Shown here: in pieces, positions 1 to 11,327 of the stretch
Numbering within the stretch: the stretch's first letter is position 1
Layout: the number at the start of each line of letters is the position of its first letter
DNA from: Symbiodinium natans
Taxonomy: Eukaryota > Sar > Dinophyceae > Suessiales > Symbiodiniaceae
Assembly (NCBI GenBank): GCA_905221605.1
Contig: CAJNDS010000370.1
Span: 63,623-127,622, forward strand
Direction: 5' to 3'
DNA length: 64,000 nucleotides
Made by a program: the position numbers and the translations under genes
The notes under the pieces: model-generated
Database searches by the model: none
What the model was told of the DNA's origin: nothing
The model's input: only the letters and a program-made list of their open reading frames with translations

Positions 1-570
1 GAAAAAATATCTTGAAACTCTGTGCAGCTGTGTCTAGTCTAGCCTAAAGAAAATCAACTTCTGCGGCGGTAGCAGGCTGGCACTAAACGACCCCTTGTGC
101 ATTCCCACCGCTTGCCTGCAGTTGAGACCGTCACATGGAAAGAAACTCCAAACGCAGCCCTAAACCCACCAACATGTGCATCTTTGGTCGTATTTCACCA
201 CTCTTCCTCATTTCTTGACAGGTCGAGTTTCTGACTCTGCTGTCCCAGTTTTGAATCTAGTTAATCCGAGCGGCTGCTTTCTCGCCATGGACATGTTGGC
301 GAAGCGTGCTCACGCTCTAGCTGTTGCAGGCCAATGGTCGCAGGACTCAAGTGCAGGAGTAAGGGATCTGTTATTGGGCGTGGGACTTTGAAGAAAGTGC
401 GGTGTTTTTGCAGTGGGAACTCATTGTGATGTATGTAGGTTTTGTGCCTCTCGCCTAGGCGCCGTGCGCATTGCAAATCCCACGCGACAACCCTCTCGTA
501 GTTTCTGCGCGCCGCACGGTCTCGCTTCTGCGCCGTGCGCATTCTAAGTCGCAAGGGTGTTAGCGCCCGT
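1..570. other. No clear feature
   Basis: A 14-bp direct repeat (GCGCCGTGCGCATT) occurs at 459-472 and 530-543. A plus frame at 276-355 is protein-like and ends at GTAAGG, but this is too little to call an exon. Confidence 0.3.
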
Positions 571-1060
571 GTCTTTGAATTAAAACTAGTCCCTGAAATC
601 TATCATACGAAACCCTCTATTTGCTGCATATTTTTTTTGGAGACCTCCTCTAGCTGTGATTGTTTCCACGAAGCCTGTAGTTTCTCTAGGCTTGAGAACG
701 AATCCCTACTTCCTTTCTTGAGAGTAACGCTCCATCGCAAAAATGTCTTTGTTTGTGTTGTACTCCAAAAGGAAACCTTGCTTTCCTCTAGAATTCCTCA
801 ATCCTTCAGTATCCAAGAAATCCTTTTTCTTGCTTGGGTAGCATTAATTGTTGTTTTAGTACCTAGTGTAGAATACAAAAGAACATCTTGCCATTCATAC
901 ATTAGTATAGATCCTGTATGAAGAAAGAAGGTGAAAGTTCCAAATGTCAGAAGGTAGATGCTAAACACAAAAGTCTAATGTTGAAGAATAACTGCTGCAT
1001 CCTATACATTACCTAACATAAACGTGTGAGATGAGCGCGAGTGTATATTATAAATGACAA
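571..1060. other. AT-rich island
   Basis: Base composition drops to clearly AT-rich compared with both sides, with long T and A runs. A plus frame is open across it (535-921) with many Ser, Phe and Leu codons, but nothing recognisable. Confidence 0.5.
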
Positions 1061-1392
1061 GGTTAGTGTTCCCAACCTCCCCTTTTCGAGCCGGGGCGGT
1101 TGGCCATCATATGGAATCATCTTTTTGGCACGTCGCAGCAGATGTTACAATTCTAACTTGAGGGCAAGATGCTTGCACTGCCAGCTTAGCTTGGTTTCTG
1201 TTCAGGCATACCCACCCTCTTCAAACTGAGTGCTGGCGCGAAGCTAGGGGGGGTTGCTTCAGAACGAAGACATATAGTTGATTGGTACAGAGTTCGTGTG
1301 CTTTTATGTTCAAAAAAGCAAACAAGGCTTTGAGAACTCGCCATGTATGATGAGTTATGTATGCTCCTTCGTTCGTCCCTCCTTCCTTTCCT

Positions 1393-1843
1393 TTCCCTTT
1401 CCTTTACCGTTGCCTTTTCCGTTTCCTTTTCCCTTTTCCCTTTTCCCTTTTCCCTTTTCCCTTTTCCCTTTTCCCTTTTCCCTTTTCCCTTTTCCCTTTT
1501 CCCTTTTCCCTTTTCCCTTTTCCCTTTTCCCTTTTCCCTTTTCCCTTTTCCCTTTTTCCCTCTTCCCTTTTTCCCTTTTCCCTTTTCCCTTTTCCCTCTT
1601 CCCTTTTCCCTTTTCCCTGCTCCCCTTTCCCTTTCCCTTGTCCCTTTTGCCCTTTGCCCTTTTCCGCTTTCCATTTCCCTTTGCCCTTTGCCCTTTGCCC
1701 TTTCCCTTTTCCCTTTTCCGTTTCCTTTTTCACTTTTCCCTTTTCCCTTTTCCCTTTTCCCTTTTCCCTTTTCCCTTTTCCCTTTTCCCTTTTCCCTTTT
1801 CCCTTTCCCCTTTCCCGTTACCTTTTCCGTTTCCTTTTCCTTT
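1393..1843. repeat. Polypyrimidine heptamer array (TTTTCCC)n
   Basis: Nearly pure pyrimidine on the plus strand. Clean TTTTCCC arrays at about 1431-1562 and 1732-1800 surround a more diverged middle with occasional G. The six-frame translations (Lys/Arg/Gly/Glu-rich or Phe/Pro/Ser-rich) are by-products, not proteins. Confidence 0.9.
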
Positions 1844-1859
1844 CTTTTTCCTGTCGTTT

Positions 1860-2056
1860 TCTTTCCGTTTCTTTTCCTTTTCCTTTTCCTTTTCCTGTTC
1901 CTTTTCCTTTTCCTTTTCCTTTTCCTTTTCCTTTTCCTTTTCCTTTTCCTTTTCCTTTTCCTTTTCCTTTTCCTTTTCCTTTTCCTTTTCCTTTTCTTTT
2001 TCCTTTCCTTTTCCTTTTCCTTGTCCTTTTCCTTGTCCTTTTCCTTTCCTTTCCTT
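1860..2056. repeat. Polypyrimidine hexamer array (TTTTCC)n
   Basis: A regular TTTTCC array, cleanest at about 1878-2000, then interrupted by single G substitutions (CTTGTCC). Confidence 0.9.
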
Positions 2057-2108
2057 GTCCTTTCCTCTCCTTTCCTCTCCTTTCCTCTCCTTTCCTCTCC
2101 TTTCCTTT
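2057..2108. repeat. Decamer array (TTTCCTCTCC)n
   Basis: About five head-to-tail decamers at the right end of the polypyrimidine block. Confidence 0.8.
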
Positions 2109-2169
2109 CCCGCCTCGCCTCCTTTCTTCCCTCCATCCTTCTTTCAATGCAGTCAAGACAACAAGAATC

Positions 2170-2170
<1 letters not shown>

Positions 2171-2224
<54 letters not shown>
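2171..2224. repeat. Poly-C run of about 54
   Basis: Uninterrupted C on plus (G on minus), followed by A-rich sequence. Its length is likely to vary and to be hard to sequence exactly. Confidence 0.9.
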
Positions 2225-2226
<2 letters not shown>

Positions 2227-2606
2227 AAAAAAAGAAAAAAAACACTTTGACAAAGAGACTTCCTATGTCACTGTCAGAGGTTTGGAGTTCTGCAGCAGCT
2301 CTTGCGCTTGAAAGAAATGGAAACGCCTGCGGCAAACGATCAGAACTCTGCTCAAGCTGAACAAACGCGCAGCAAATGGCTCTCAACCCTCGTGCTGACA
2401 GTACCAAGACTGTCCCTCTGCCCTCAGAGTGCAGGCTGCTGAAATGTCACCATATCAATGTAATGATACTGAGCCAATAAACTTGATACAACATGATCAA
2501 AAAAACATGGGCGGCATGGGCGTCGTGCACCATGTGCTACGCTGACCACATCAACGCGGCAATCGATCATCTGTTGCTCGACTGTGATCTGCTGATGGTA
2601 TAAAAG
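2225..2606. other. No clear feature
   Basis: Unique-looking sequence between the poly-C run and the first telomere-like tract. Nothing seen in it. Confidence 0.3.
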
Positions 2607-2648
2607 CCCTCAACCCTAAATCCTAAACCCTAAACCCTAAACCCGAAA
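2607..2648 (-). repeat. Interstitial telomere-like tract (CCCTAAA on plus)
   Basis: Five or six heptamers, the first ones degenerate (CCCTCAA, TCCTAAA), ending CCCGAAA. Confidence 0.85.
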
Positions 2649-2847
2649 GATTGCAGAAGTGTTGGGATCCTGGGCTCACCGTGCTACTCGCTCTTTTGCC
2701 CGGCAGAGTCGCTGCATGTCGCTGCTCTCGGTATCAGCCAGGCAGTTTCCGCATCAAATCTTTGAGCTCCGCGCTGTCCTTTGGTGGCAGTCACAGCGTT
2801 CCTATGTGGTGTTGGATTCAGAGTCTGCACCGCAGATTAAATGCTGA

Positions 2848-3195
2848 GGCCCCAAGCCCCTTCATGAGAGGCAACCCATCCGACCCCCTAGAAAGGGACC
2901 TTTTGAACCCTTGACACAATTTCAGCAGCGCCTTGTCGCTGAATTGGAGGCGCTCGGCTAGGCGGCTGAGGCCCTACCAAAAAAGTTCAAGGAGCTGGCA
3001 CAGCATTCCACATCTTGCAGCTCGTGGTTCGCTAACCAAGCACTGCTGGCACGGCCAATGGCAGTTGCAAGGAGCATGGACCGAGCGCCTGCAGCTTTTG
3101 CTCATCGCTGCGGAAGGCGCTGCTCTGGCTACGGAAGTCCTGAGATCACCGCTCAGAATCAGTTCAGGGCTTCTTCCAACAGAAAACCTACATGA
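2848..3195 (+). pseudogene. Coding-like frame broken by TAG
   Basis: Plus frame between TGA codons reading PFEPLTQFQQRLVAELEALG, then an in-frame TAG (2959-2961), then AAEALPKKFKELAQHS and FANQALLARPMAVARSMDRA. The two halves look like one helical protein interrupted by a single stop, so this is either a decayed exon or two exons with an unseen short intron. Confidence 0.27.
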
Positions 3196-3301
3196 AACCT
3201 GCCAGTCGAGGAAGGACTCGGCCAAATTCAAAGGAAACCCATGAGCCATTTGCCATGTTTGTGGGTGGCCCAATCTGTGTCATGTATAGACTCAGTTACA
3301 C

Positions 3302-3724
3302 TTAGAGAATTCTTGGGCATGGTTTGCACGCCTCTTTACAAACAGAAAATATTTGGACCACTTCAACCTCGAGACTGCAGATTGAGACTATGGTCGATGA
3401 CACATAGTCAGCGTCAACTCGCTCAGAACGCTTCGGAGCCCGATCCGGCTTCCCCCCCGCCTGCCCACGGCTAGCGCTGGCTTCCACGTCCTGCGGGCGG
3501 CTCAAGGAGCGCAAGCGGTGCTCTTCGCCAAGACGTGAAACTGCACATGAACCCTCTAGAGTGGTTGCTTGGGCTCTTGCATCCAAAAGCTCAGTGGCCT
3601 TCTCCTCAGCTTTTACTGTGGCCTCCTCCGCCTTCAAGGTCGCCTCTGCGCTGCTCTCTGGCTTTTGCACACCGTACTGTGGGCTACGTACACTTGGCGC
3701 GTGCTCCGTGTCAACGGCGACCCC
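3302..3724 (-). CDS. Coiled-coil-like open frame
   Basis: Minus-strand frame open between stops, with the clearest part reading ESSAEATLKAEEATVKAEEK and then ATELLDARAQATTLEGS. Ala/Glu/Lys-rich heptads suggest a short coiled coil. It continues HRLRSLSRPQDVEASAS and ends at a stop at 3302. No start codon other than GTG. No family recognised. Confidence 0.27.
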   Translation of the reverse strand, partial: GVAVDTEHAPSVRSPQYGVQKPESSAEATLKAEEATVKAEEKATELLDARAQATTLEGSCAVSRLGEEHRLRSLSRPQDVEASASRGQAGGKPDRAPKRSERVDADYVSSTIVSICSLEVEVVQIFSVCKEACKPCPRIL

Positions 3725-5143
3725 CTAAGGAGCCTCCAGGTTCAGGAGCCTGGCCCGGTCGAAGATGTTGGAAAAGGGCTGCTGCTGAAGCTCCTTCGCT
3801 TATCGTGAAAGGTATGGAAAGCGCATGTGCAGCACAACACGGGCTAGGAAGGTTTCAGAGAATGGCTTTGTTGTGACTATGTATTGCCTTGTGGCCAGCA
3901 TACAGGCTTTCGCAACGCAAGCTTTACACATGCATCATACTGCGGCTTCAAAAGTACGCTTCCTGTGCATACTTGCCTAAAGCAGTTCTGGGACAGTTTG
4001 GAACTTCAAAACGGTGTCCCTACCGGTCTGTGTAACAGATGGCCTCACCCGACCGGCGCAAATGTCGAAAGTTTATCTTTGTATACCCCTCCCTTCGAAC
4101 ACCAGATCCAAGACTCAATGCATGCTTCCTGCTTAAGAACAGCCTTTACGAGAGGTTGTCCTCTTCCACCTCATTCTCTTGCCGCTCCAGAACCTGCATG
4201 GAAATCAGCTAGCATACCAACCTTTGCATCGGAAAGTCTGAAGCATCACTCTCAAGAGTGCTGACATGTTTAGAGGGTATCACTACCCCTCTCTTTGTGC
4301 GAGCGTGCGCGTCTATCCTTGATGTCAATGCCGCAGTAGCTGAATGCAGAACGCAGTAGTGAATGCAGAATGTTCCCAAGAATGCCACGCATAGAACTTG
4401 CTAGGGTCCAGGCATGACATTGTTCAGTGCCACATACATCCACGGCATCACACTCTCTGTTGTTACGTTGCTTCGAACACTTGGGCTGTTTAGCTGAGAG
4501 GGAACACGGGGGGTTCGCAGTGAATCGACGCGCGGTTGAAGAAGGTACGCTTGCCACGATTGCGAAACTTGACGGCTTCGCTCTAACTAGCTGCTTCTAA
4601 GTGCCCTATACAAACATCAGGGAACTGGCCCGGGTGAAGTGTACGTGCAGCTTGCTACCGTCCGGGCAACACTGTGCCTGTTCATCAGTCTTCAGTCCCC
4701 AAACAAAGCTGAACCTGCATCCGGAAAGGAACAGATGTCGCTCATGAAATAACAGAAATCGTTTGATGTCAGTACAATACAACGCATGCACACATACCAA
4801 CACGCATACTCCCCTCTGACCAGGCTGCGAAGGTGCTTTCTGGGCAGTTGCTTGGGACCTGTGTACAACCCAGGAATGCCCAGGCCATCCCAGAGGCTAA
4901 ACACCACGATTTCACACACCGAATGCCGGGTCCCTCATGCTCTTGCCTGCCCTGTGCAAGGTGAAAGGTGGCACCCATGTTTCAGAGTGTTCAGATGAGG
5001 TGATGAGCGAAAACGTCAAGAATCAGAACCACCCAAGGATAAGCGTACAAAGCTTCGCCAATAAAAAAGCAGCAGCTGCCGTCCACGACACCATCCCGAA
5101 ACCTGCTAGCTGCGGCATTCTCCCAAGCCATGCGCCAAAGAAA
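3725..5143. other. No supported gene
   Basis: Open frames here (for example 3884-4264 plus) have no motif or good splice pair. No repeat was seen. Confidence 0.3.
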
Positions 5144-5262
5144 ACCCTAAACCCTAAACCCTAAACCCTAAACCCCTAAACCCCTAAACCCTAAACCCTA
5201 AACCCTAAACCCTAAACCCTAAACCCTAAACCCTAAACCCCCAAACCCCCAAACCCTAAACC
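5144..5262 (-). repeat. Interstitial telomere-like tract (CCCTAAA on plus)
   Basis: About 119 bp, mostly exact heptamers with C-expanded units (CCCCTAAA, CCCCCAAA). Confidence 0.95.
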
Positions 5263-5368
5263 GGATGCCCGACCAATCTGCCGCGGCCGGGGCAGGTGCA
5301 GCCAGAGCTGCTACGAGTGCCGCGGAGGCGGAGCCTCGGACGCAGACCCCCGAAGGTCGAACCCCCCC

Positions 5369-5489
5369 CCCTACCCCCTAATATGAAAATCCCCCAATAT
5401 GCTATAATGTGACTATAGTAGGGGGGGGGGGGGGGGGGTATTTCATATTAGGGGGTAGGGGTGTTTAACATTAGGGGAGGGGATTACCT
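5369..5489. mobile_element. Family-2 inverted-repeat element, copy 1
   Basis: Left arm CCCCTACCCCCTAATATGAA is mirrored by a right arm (5439-5462) over about 26 bp around a 60-bp core holding a run of 18 G. A second arm unit (GGTAATCCCCTCCCCTAATG on the minus strand, 5467-5488) follows and is shared with the copy at 28.1 kb. Confidence 0.6.
5421..5438. repeat. Poly-G run of 18
   Basis: Lies inside the core of the family-2 element. Confidence 0.9.
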
Positions 5490-5637
5490 GGAGGCTTCCG
5501 CACGGTGCCACGGTGCTTGTCATTGCTTGGCCCTGTCAGAAGGCCCCAGTTGCCATTTGGGGCATTGGGAGAAATGGCTCTTTTTGTTTCTTCAGTACCC
5601 CAAAGTGAGACGAAGAATGTATGATGTATGACAGTAT

Positions 5638-5889
5638 GAATGACCTTGTCCAAGCCCATCAAAGCGGCCGATTTACGAGTTGCAGCGACCCGTCTTCACA
5701 CACCTATTGCGACAGTGTTGAGCGCGTGCGAACCGGTGCGGTTTGCCGGACCCGCCAGCAGCGCCTCGCAGCAGCGCCCCAGGATCCACAAAGGCCGGCG
5801 CGCAGCCAAGGCCAAGGCACACCAGCAAGCGCCGGCCCCTTTGCGAGCACAGGCGCGTAACGCAGGCAAATGGAGGAGCAACCAAGTCA
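5638..5889 (+). CDS. Unidentified exon candidate (Ala/Arg-rich)
   Basis: ATG-led frame MTLSKPIKAADLRVAATRLH, then TPIATVLSACEPVRFAGPAS and a basic stretch (HKGRRAAKAKAHQQAPAP), ending at an AAG-GTCAGC donor. Third positions are strongly G/C. Basic, Ala-rich composition could be a transit peptide or a nucleic-acid-binding tail. Confidence 0.28.
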
Positions 5890-6669
5890 AGGTCAGCTCT
5901 CAAAGTATTTACAGCTTTGCGAGGCAAACGGGTAAGGCTTCAGAGTCGCGCATGTATATGCCGCACCCAGGCGGCGCGAGCTCCCAGTGTCCCCACTTCT
6001 TGCCACGCCTACGCCGGCGGACAGCAGCGTTCGCCATCGTGCGGAAGAGGCCGGTCTGCTCGAGTGCTTGTCTGGTACGAGTAGTGTTGATGTGATGTAC
6101 CCAAGAACCTTCCGCACACTTGGGGCAGCAGGATTCCGGGGGGGGCGGTTGCAAACTCGAAGTGTTGCTCGTTCTGAAAGGTTGAGGCAGCTCCTTGCTA
6201 CGACCAACCGAACCAGTCCAAGCAACACGAAAGTCCCCGTGGCATGGATTTACTGTGTCCATGTGCGCCTGCGAGTTCCTGCTTTTTGCTGCTTAAGGTA
6301 TCCATCCCATGGCACCCCCCACGATGTCGCTTCTGCGGAGCAGAGCCTTCCCATGCCTTCCTGCTTACTGGACATGGCCCAAGCATGTGTTCGGCAGGGA
6401 ATGTCGCTGCTTAGTAAGCAGAAAGTTGCATGTCGTGCCTTGCTGCTTGGGTCGCTGACTCCAAGAACCCTCCAACAAGAACAATGCTTCCTGAACTGAA
6501 GCCCAAGGTTTCGTACATCTAGTGGGGAACCTCGTACCTCAGGAGTGCTCCACCTTCGGAAGTCATCGCCGTAGTAAGAAGCCACTTTTCTGCAGGCAGC
6601 TTCATGCCAAGGGCAGTGCTAGCCTGCACGCCCCAAAGTCAGGAGGGGCCCTCGGAGTTCACTTGCATG
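5890..6669. other. No supported gene
   Basis: Several overlapping open frames on both strands. The best is a short minus-strand frame at 6541-6591 (VASYYGDDFRRWSTPE) ending at a GTACGA donor, which is too short to call. Confidence 0.3.
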
Positions 6670-6757
6670 TTTAGGGTTTAGGGTTTAGGGTTTAGGGTTT
6701 AGGGTTTAGGGTTTAGGGTTTAAGGTTTAGGGTTTAGGGTTTAGGGTTTAGGGGTTT
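6670..6757 (+). repeat. Interstitial telomere-like tract (TTTAGGG on plus)
   Basis: About 88 bp, exact heptamers apart from one TTTAAGG. Confidence 0.95.
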
Positions 6758-7576
6758 ACCTTCGAGTACCGACCCTTGTTGGGGCCTCTCCAGAGTGGAT
6801 TTGCAACACGTTGCGCATTGTTGCGCACTGCGGCCGGGGGCCCTTTTGTTTCGACTAAACATGCAGTCAATGGCGTTTGGAAGAATTCCTTCAGGCTCGA
6901 TTCATTACATTAAGGGCCCCCCGTCACGAAAACACCACGGTATGACTGCCTTAGGGAATTCGCCGATCCAGATTTTGGGCTATGGAATGCCAGCTCAGAT
7001 TCAACGGGGCATTCTCGGGAAATGTCATGTTCAACCTGCTTGTCACCAGTGACAAGGGAGATATCTGCATAGAATATTTTCTACTGTGGCTAGACATGCA
7101 TTGCTTCATGAGCATGTTGTGACGGTTGGGTCTGAAATCTTAAGGTTTTCAAGGATACGCTCGACATTCCCAGGCGCTAACCTCACCGCCCCGTACAAAA
7201 TATGACGGCCGTGCAGCAGCTGTATGGTGGGTAGCCTCCTCGTGAACTACCACGGAGCCATCACTAATAATGCGGGGTCCTGACCTATTTGCGCATGTAG
7301 AAGTCTGAGTTGTTACAAGTCTTCAAGGCTTGTACCCAAGAAGCACGTAAAAGTTCTTAATCCTTAAGCATGTTGAAGCTACTTGGTTCCACTGGCAAGT
7401 GCGATCCCCTGATTTTTTCAGCCAAGTTGCGCCAACACGTTGAGATGGCTACAGGCAAAACCATCTTGACACATTTATGTCCAACGAAACCCAGCAATCG
7501 CAACCCGCTGTGATTCCACATCAGGACATTGCTGGAAGTGATCAACCCCGTAGGGGTCTGTAGTCACTTGTAGATT
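6758..7576. other. No supported gene
   Basis: Weak open frames at 6795-7052 plus and 7357-7545 minus. No motif or repeat seen. Confidence 0.3.
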
Positions 7577-7675
7577 TGGGGGTTTTCGAAAATGGGGGTA
7601 CCGTTTTTCGGGGGTCCCTTTACGGGGATTCTACTCTATTTGCGGTATATGAAGGGGTACCCCTATTCAAAACAA
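7577..7675 (+). mobile_element. Family-1 TIR element, copy A
   Basis: Starts GGGGGTTTTCGAAAATGGGG, carries the core GGGATTCTACTCTATTTGCG, and ends GGGGTACCCCTATTCAAAAC. It is about 99 bp with imperfect terminal inverted repeats. Confidence 0.7.
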
Positions 7676-8349
7676 CTTTTTTGGAAATACCCATTTGGTG
7701 ACTGCATGCAGGCGGTCGTGCCAAAAACAGCACGTGTAAATATACATACATACATGCGTATACATAAAGCTACACCTATTGCATCTGAAATTTCCATACG
7801 CCTCACCCCCCCCCCTTCTCACATCCGCTGATACTTAACGTTAAGCTTAGGTTTGGGCTCAGGCATTGGGTCTAAACGCCGCAAGACGAGACATGTCCAC
7901 ACGCTGCACTGTGCAAGGCACCCCCAAGGGTGTGAAACATGCGAGGCAGACAAAAGTGCAGGATCCTAAAACCTTTCTGCTCGTTGTACTGCTACGTTCG
8001 AAGCAACTCTACACCACATGGGCTCATGCTCGAGTATGCGCCGTGGCGCGCTGAAGACTCTAAAGGCTTGGAAAGTCTAGCCTTCTTCGAGTTCGTAAGA
8101 TTGCCGTGCCACTCTTGGCTTTGGCTGAGTTGAGACAAGGCTCAGACTGTTGAACGCCATCCATGATGGACAGCCCAAATTCGAACATCTGTGTCTTGCT
8201 ACAGTCACCTGCCTCGCAAGAAAAGGGGGAGCCCTTCCTTGCATCGGCTCTCTGAGAAGCCTGTGGAGGAGTGGAGGATTCTGGACCAAGACGCTGGCAT
8301 CCCAGACTTGGAGAATTGGAGCTGCTGAGCCTTGTTGAGGAATCTGACT
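7676..8349. other. No supported gene
   Basis: Contains a short C run at 7808-7816 and weak open frames. A minus frame running out of the family-1 copy B is open to 8077 without recognisable motifs. Confidence 0.3.
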
Positions 8350-8455
8350 GGGAGTTTCCGAAATTAGGGGTACAAGTTGCTTATTGGGGTCCTTATTACG
8401 AGGGAATCCTACTGGTCGGGGTCTAGATTCGGGGTCCCGTATGTTCGTAAACCCC
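8350..8455 (+). mobile_element. Family-1 TIR element, copy B
   Basis: Starts GGGAGTTTCCGAAATTAGGG, core GAGGGAATCCTACTGGTCGG, ends ATGTTCGTAAACCCC. It is about 106 bp and one of the best-preserved copies. Confidence 0.8.
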
Positions 8456-8511
8456 ACAACTGTCCAGAAGCACGGGCTTTGGAAGTGGCTTACACAAGGG
8501 CTGGAAGGGTA

Positions 8512-8635
8512 TAGGGTTTAGGGTTTAGGACTTCGGGTTTGGGGTTTAGGGTTTAGGGTTTAGGGCTTAGGGTTTAGGGTTCAGGGTTCAGGGTTCAGGG
8601 TTCAGGGTTCAGGGTTTAGGGTTTAAGGTTTAGGG
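8512..8635 (+). repeat. Interstitial telomere-like tract with TTCAGGG block
   Basis: About 124 bp. Six consecutive units in the middle are TTCAGGG instead of TTTAGGG, and a few others are degenerate. Confidence 0.95.
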
Positions 8636-10199
8636 CAGCGCAGGCCATGTGGCTGCAGGCGACTGGTTTGTGAATCTTTGTGACAGCCAGGTCCTGTGAG
8701 GTCAGGATGCCAAAAGTCTTGGAAAAGTCCCCTCGCTGCGCAGATCTTCTGGCTGCGTAGGTTCCAAAAAGATGTCGGGCAGATGCTTCAGCAGAAGCAT
8801 TCCTTGTCCTCGTGTTCCCGCAGTCTCGACAGCTGTACGCATCTACCCGTCCCAAATGAACTCAAAGACCTTCTACGTGGGAAACAGCTTGCATCGCTTG
8901 CATTGCAGGCATCGACCTCGGTGCACACGCCGGTGGCGTGAAAAAAACACTTCTGTCATGAGGGACTCGAAAGGCAACCCGTCGTCCACTTTCTGCCGGT
9001 CACAAGCTGGCACAGCAACAATGATGAACAACTGCGTAGTTCCTGGTTCCAGGCGTTGGAACTGGAGAAGTCGGCTTGGCCTGGCGTGTCAGACTGTTGT
9101 GAAAATTTAGGCTGAACATCAGGACAGGCTTGAGGTTTGCGGGCTTTAGCCGGGGGCGGACCTGGATGCCTCTGGTGGTTTCAGATGTTGATGGTCGGGC
9201 TTGCAGAAGCCAGGGACTCCCGCTTAGAAAGATGGACTCTGAGGCCTTGATGACCTAGAACCCTCGGCAAGCACGCGAAAAAGCCGGCGTAGACGTTGCG
9301 ACTCGAAAAAAACAAAGAACGGCTGGCTCACGGGTTAGACTCGAGATGAACCTTCTATGAAACCGTGGCCCAGCACTCCAAGTGCAACAGCACCTCCTCA
9401 GGCAGAGGTGGCTCCGGCTCACCTGGGCTGGCCCACTGGCAGGGCTGTAGGAAGTGACGTGGACGGGAACTTCGCGTACAGGGACAGCTTCATGCTGTGG
9501 ACTGTCGTTTTTTTGTGAAGACGCGGCACATCAAGCTTCAATGCCTTCTCTACCTGAATTTCTGATCTGCATGATGTCAGATTGTGTTGCAACGTTTTGC
9601 TACTGGTGTACGGGAGCCCATGAATTTACATCGCAAAGTTCTGCGTGCTTGCATGGCAGCGGATGAGCCAGCCACAGCACAGCCCTCTGAGCGCGGGGCC
9701 ATCACCTTCAGGCTTGTGGACAAGCCGATCTAGGCGAATGCGCAGTGCCTCGTTGTGCTGCCTGCAGGTGGCAAAAAGAACTTCCGACGCTGGGCGAAGG
9801 GTGATCTACTGTAGCGAATCTAATCACTGGGTCCTGTTCGATCGTTTCAGCTGTGCCAGGATCAAGATTTACTTGCATAATGCCCTATGGAAATCAGCCG
9901 AGGCCGGAGGCCTGCGGCGTTTACATCCAGGTCTAGGGAACTTTTCATACTTGTACCCACCCCTACCCCCTCCCAAGCCGCCAAGTGCGCAGGCGAACTT
10001 CTTCGTTTTGCGCGGAATAAGTACCCCCCCAGGCCGATCAGTGTCCAGATGCGGACAACGTGCCGGGACCAGGGGAGATGTGGGGCCACCTACCCCCCAC
10101 CTCCCCCCCACCCATTGTCTTGTGGAACCTTTGCATGAGTTCATCCTGCTCTAATTAACCCCTCACCTGTCTTCCTGTCTCCTACACTACAGGAGCTTG
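8636..10199. other. No supported gene
   Basis: A plus frame without start at about 8945-9107 reads RQPVVHFLPVTSWHSNNDEQ and looks coding, but lacks splice support. Nothing else was seen. Confidence 0.3.
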
Positions 10200-10325
10200 C
10201 GGCACCCCTAGGGGTGGGGCTGGCTGGGGGCTGGGGGCTAGGGGCTGGGGCTGGGGGCTGGGGGGGCGGGGGCGCGGGGGGGGGGCGGGGGCTGGGGCTG
10301 GGGGCGGAAAGGGCTGGGGGCTGGG
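10200..10325. repeat. G-rich tract (GGGGCT)n
   Basis: Irregular repeats of GGGGCT and GGGGGCTGG with runs of up to about 10 G; many adjacent G runs could form quadruplexes on the plus strand. Confidence 0.85.
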
Positions 10326-11327
10326 CCTACCCCCACTTCTCGTGAACCCTTAATTCACCTTGGTACCCTTGTCGAGGCGGCTTCGCGTCAGCGTTTAAAT
10401 CACCCTGAAAATACGGACATAGGCAAAATGGGTGATTGTTTGATGCCGATCCCTAAACCCTAAACCCCACACCCTAAATTGACGCCATGATGGGCCTCAC
10501 CTGCCTCCGGCATCTCAAGCCGACACGTCGCATACATTGATGTCGGACCCACAACAGAAATCCGCCGTCGTACATCGTCTATATGTGTCTAAATTACAGA
10601 AAACTTTAGCCCCCAGCACGTCGCAGCACGTTGGGCTCCAAGCTACCCTGTGGCCAATGGTATGAAGCAACTCGCAGAGCAACCCAGGCTGCAACTTCCT
10701 CTCTCGGGAGGGTTTGCAAGCTGCCAAAGGGGAGCAATACTCGAACCCACTCTTCCAAAGCACTCAACGTCAACATCTATACACTATACCTTGCCCCACC
10801 AACCGAAAAACCAAACATCTTTCATGCACACAGTTCACAGGGAGCTGAGTGCACAGCTCGCGTCGAGCACGAAGGTCGGCCGTGGCGAACGCCTGGACAA
10901 TTGCTTGGAGGTTTCTTCGCAGCGTCTTCAGGGCCTAACTGATCGCGTTCAGTGCGTCCGCAAGGCAGATTGCGCGCGCCACAGAATACCCCAAGATCCC
11001 TGCCGATCTGAGCAGCTATTGCATTCCAGCACCTTTAGCCAATAAGCATTCATGGATTGTGTGCCTTGATGGCTTTGACCATTGCCGCTCCAGTCCGCCT
11101 CACCTTGAGTCCACACAGAGCCTTGAACTTTATAAATGGTCTGCCTGCTTGGGGAAAATACAGAAATGGCAGCACCAGAGTTAAAATATTTTGATACGGA
11201 TCTGAGTGACTGGCAAGTGGTGTATGATGCACTCAGCTCTGGATGAAGCTCCAGTGCGATATCACCCTGTGCTATATGTCTGGATTCCGCACCTCCTGGC
11301 GCATCGGGTCCCCCACCTCCTGACCAG
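10326..11327. other. No supported gene; one small telomere-like tract
   Basis: A short ATG frame at about 11129-11239 (MAAPELKYFDTDLSDWQVVY inside) looks coding but stands alone. The minus strand is open at 10949-11359. Confidence 0.3.
10451..10478 (-). repeat. Interstitial telomere-like tract (short)
   Basis: Four CCCTAAA-type units, one changed to CCCCACA. Confidence 0.8.

Noticed and set aside
1186-2253. Long open frames on both strands over the polypyrimidine block (up to 360 codons)
   Set aside because: They are translations of TTTTCCC, TTTTCC and poly-C arrays with no other sequence content; the open length follows from the lack of A and G.
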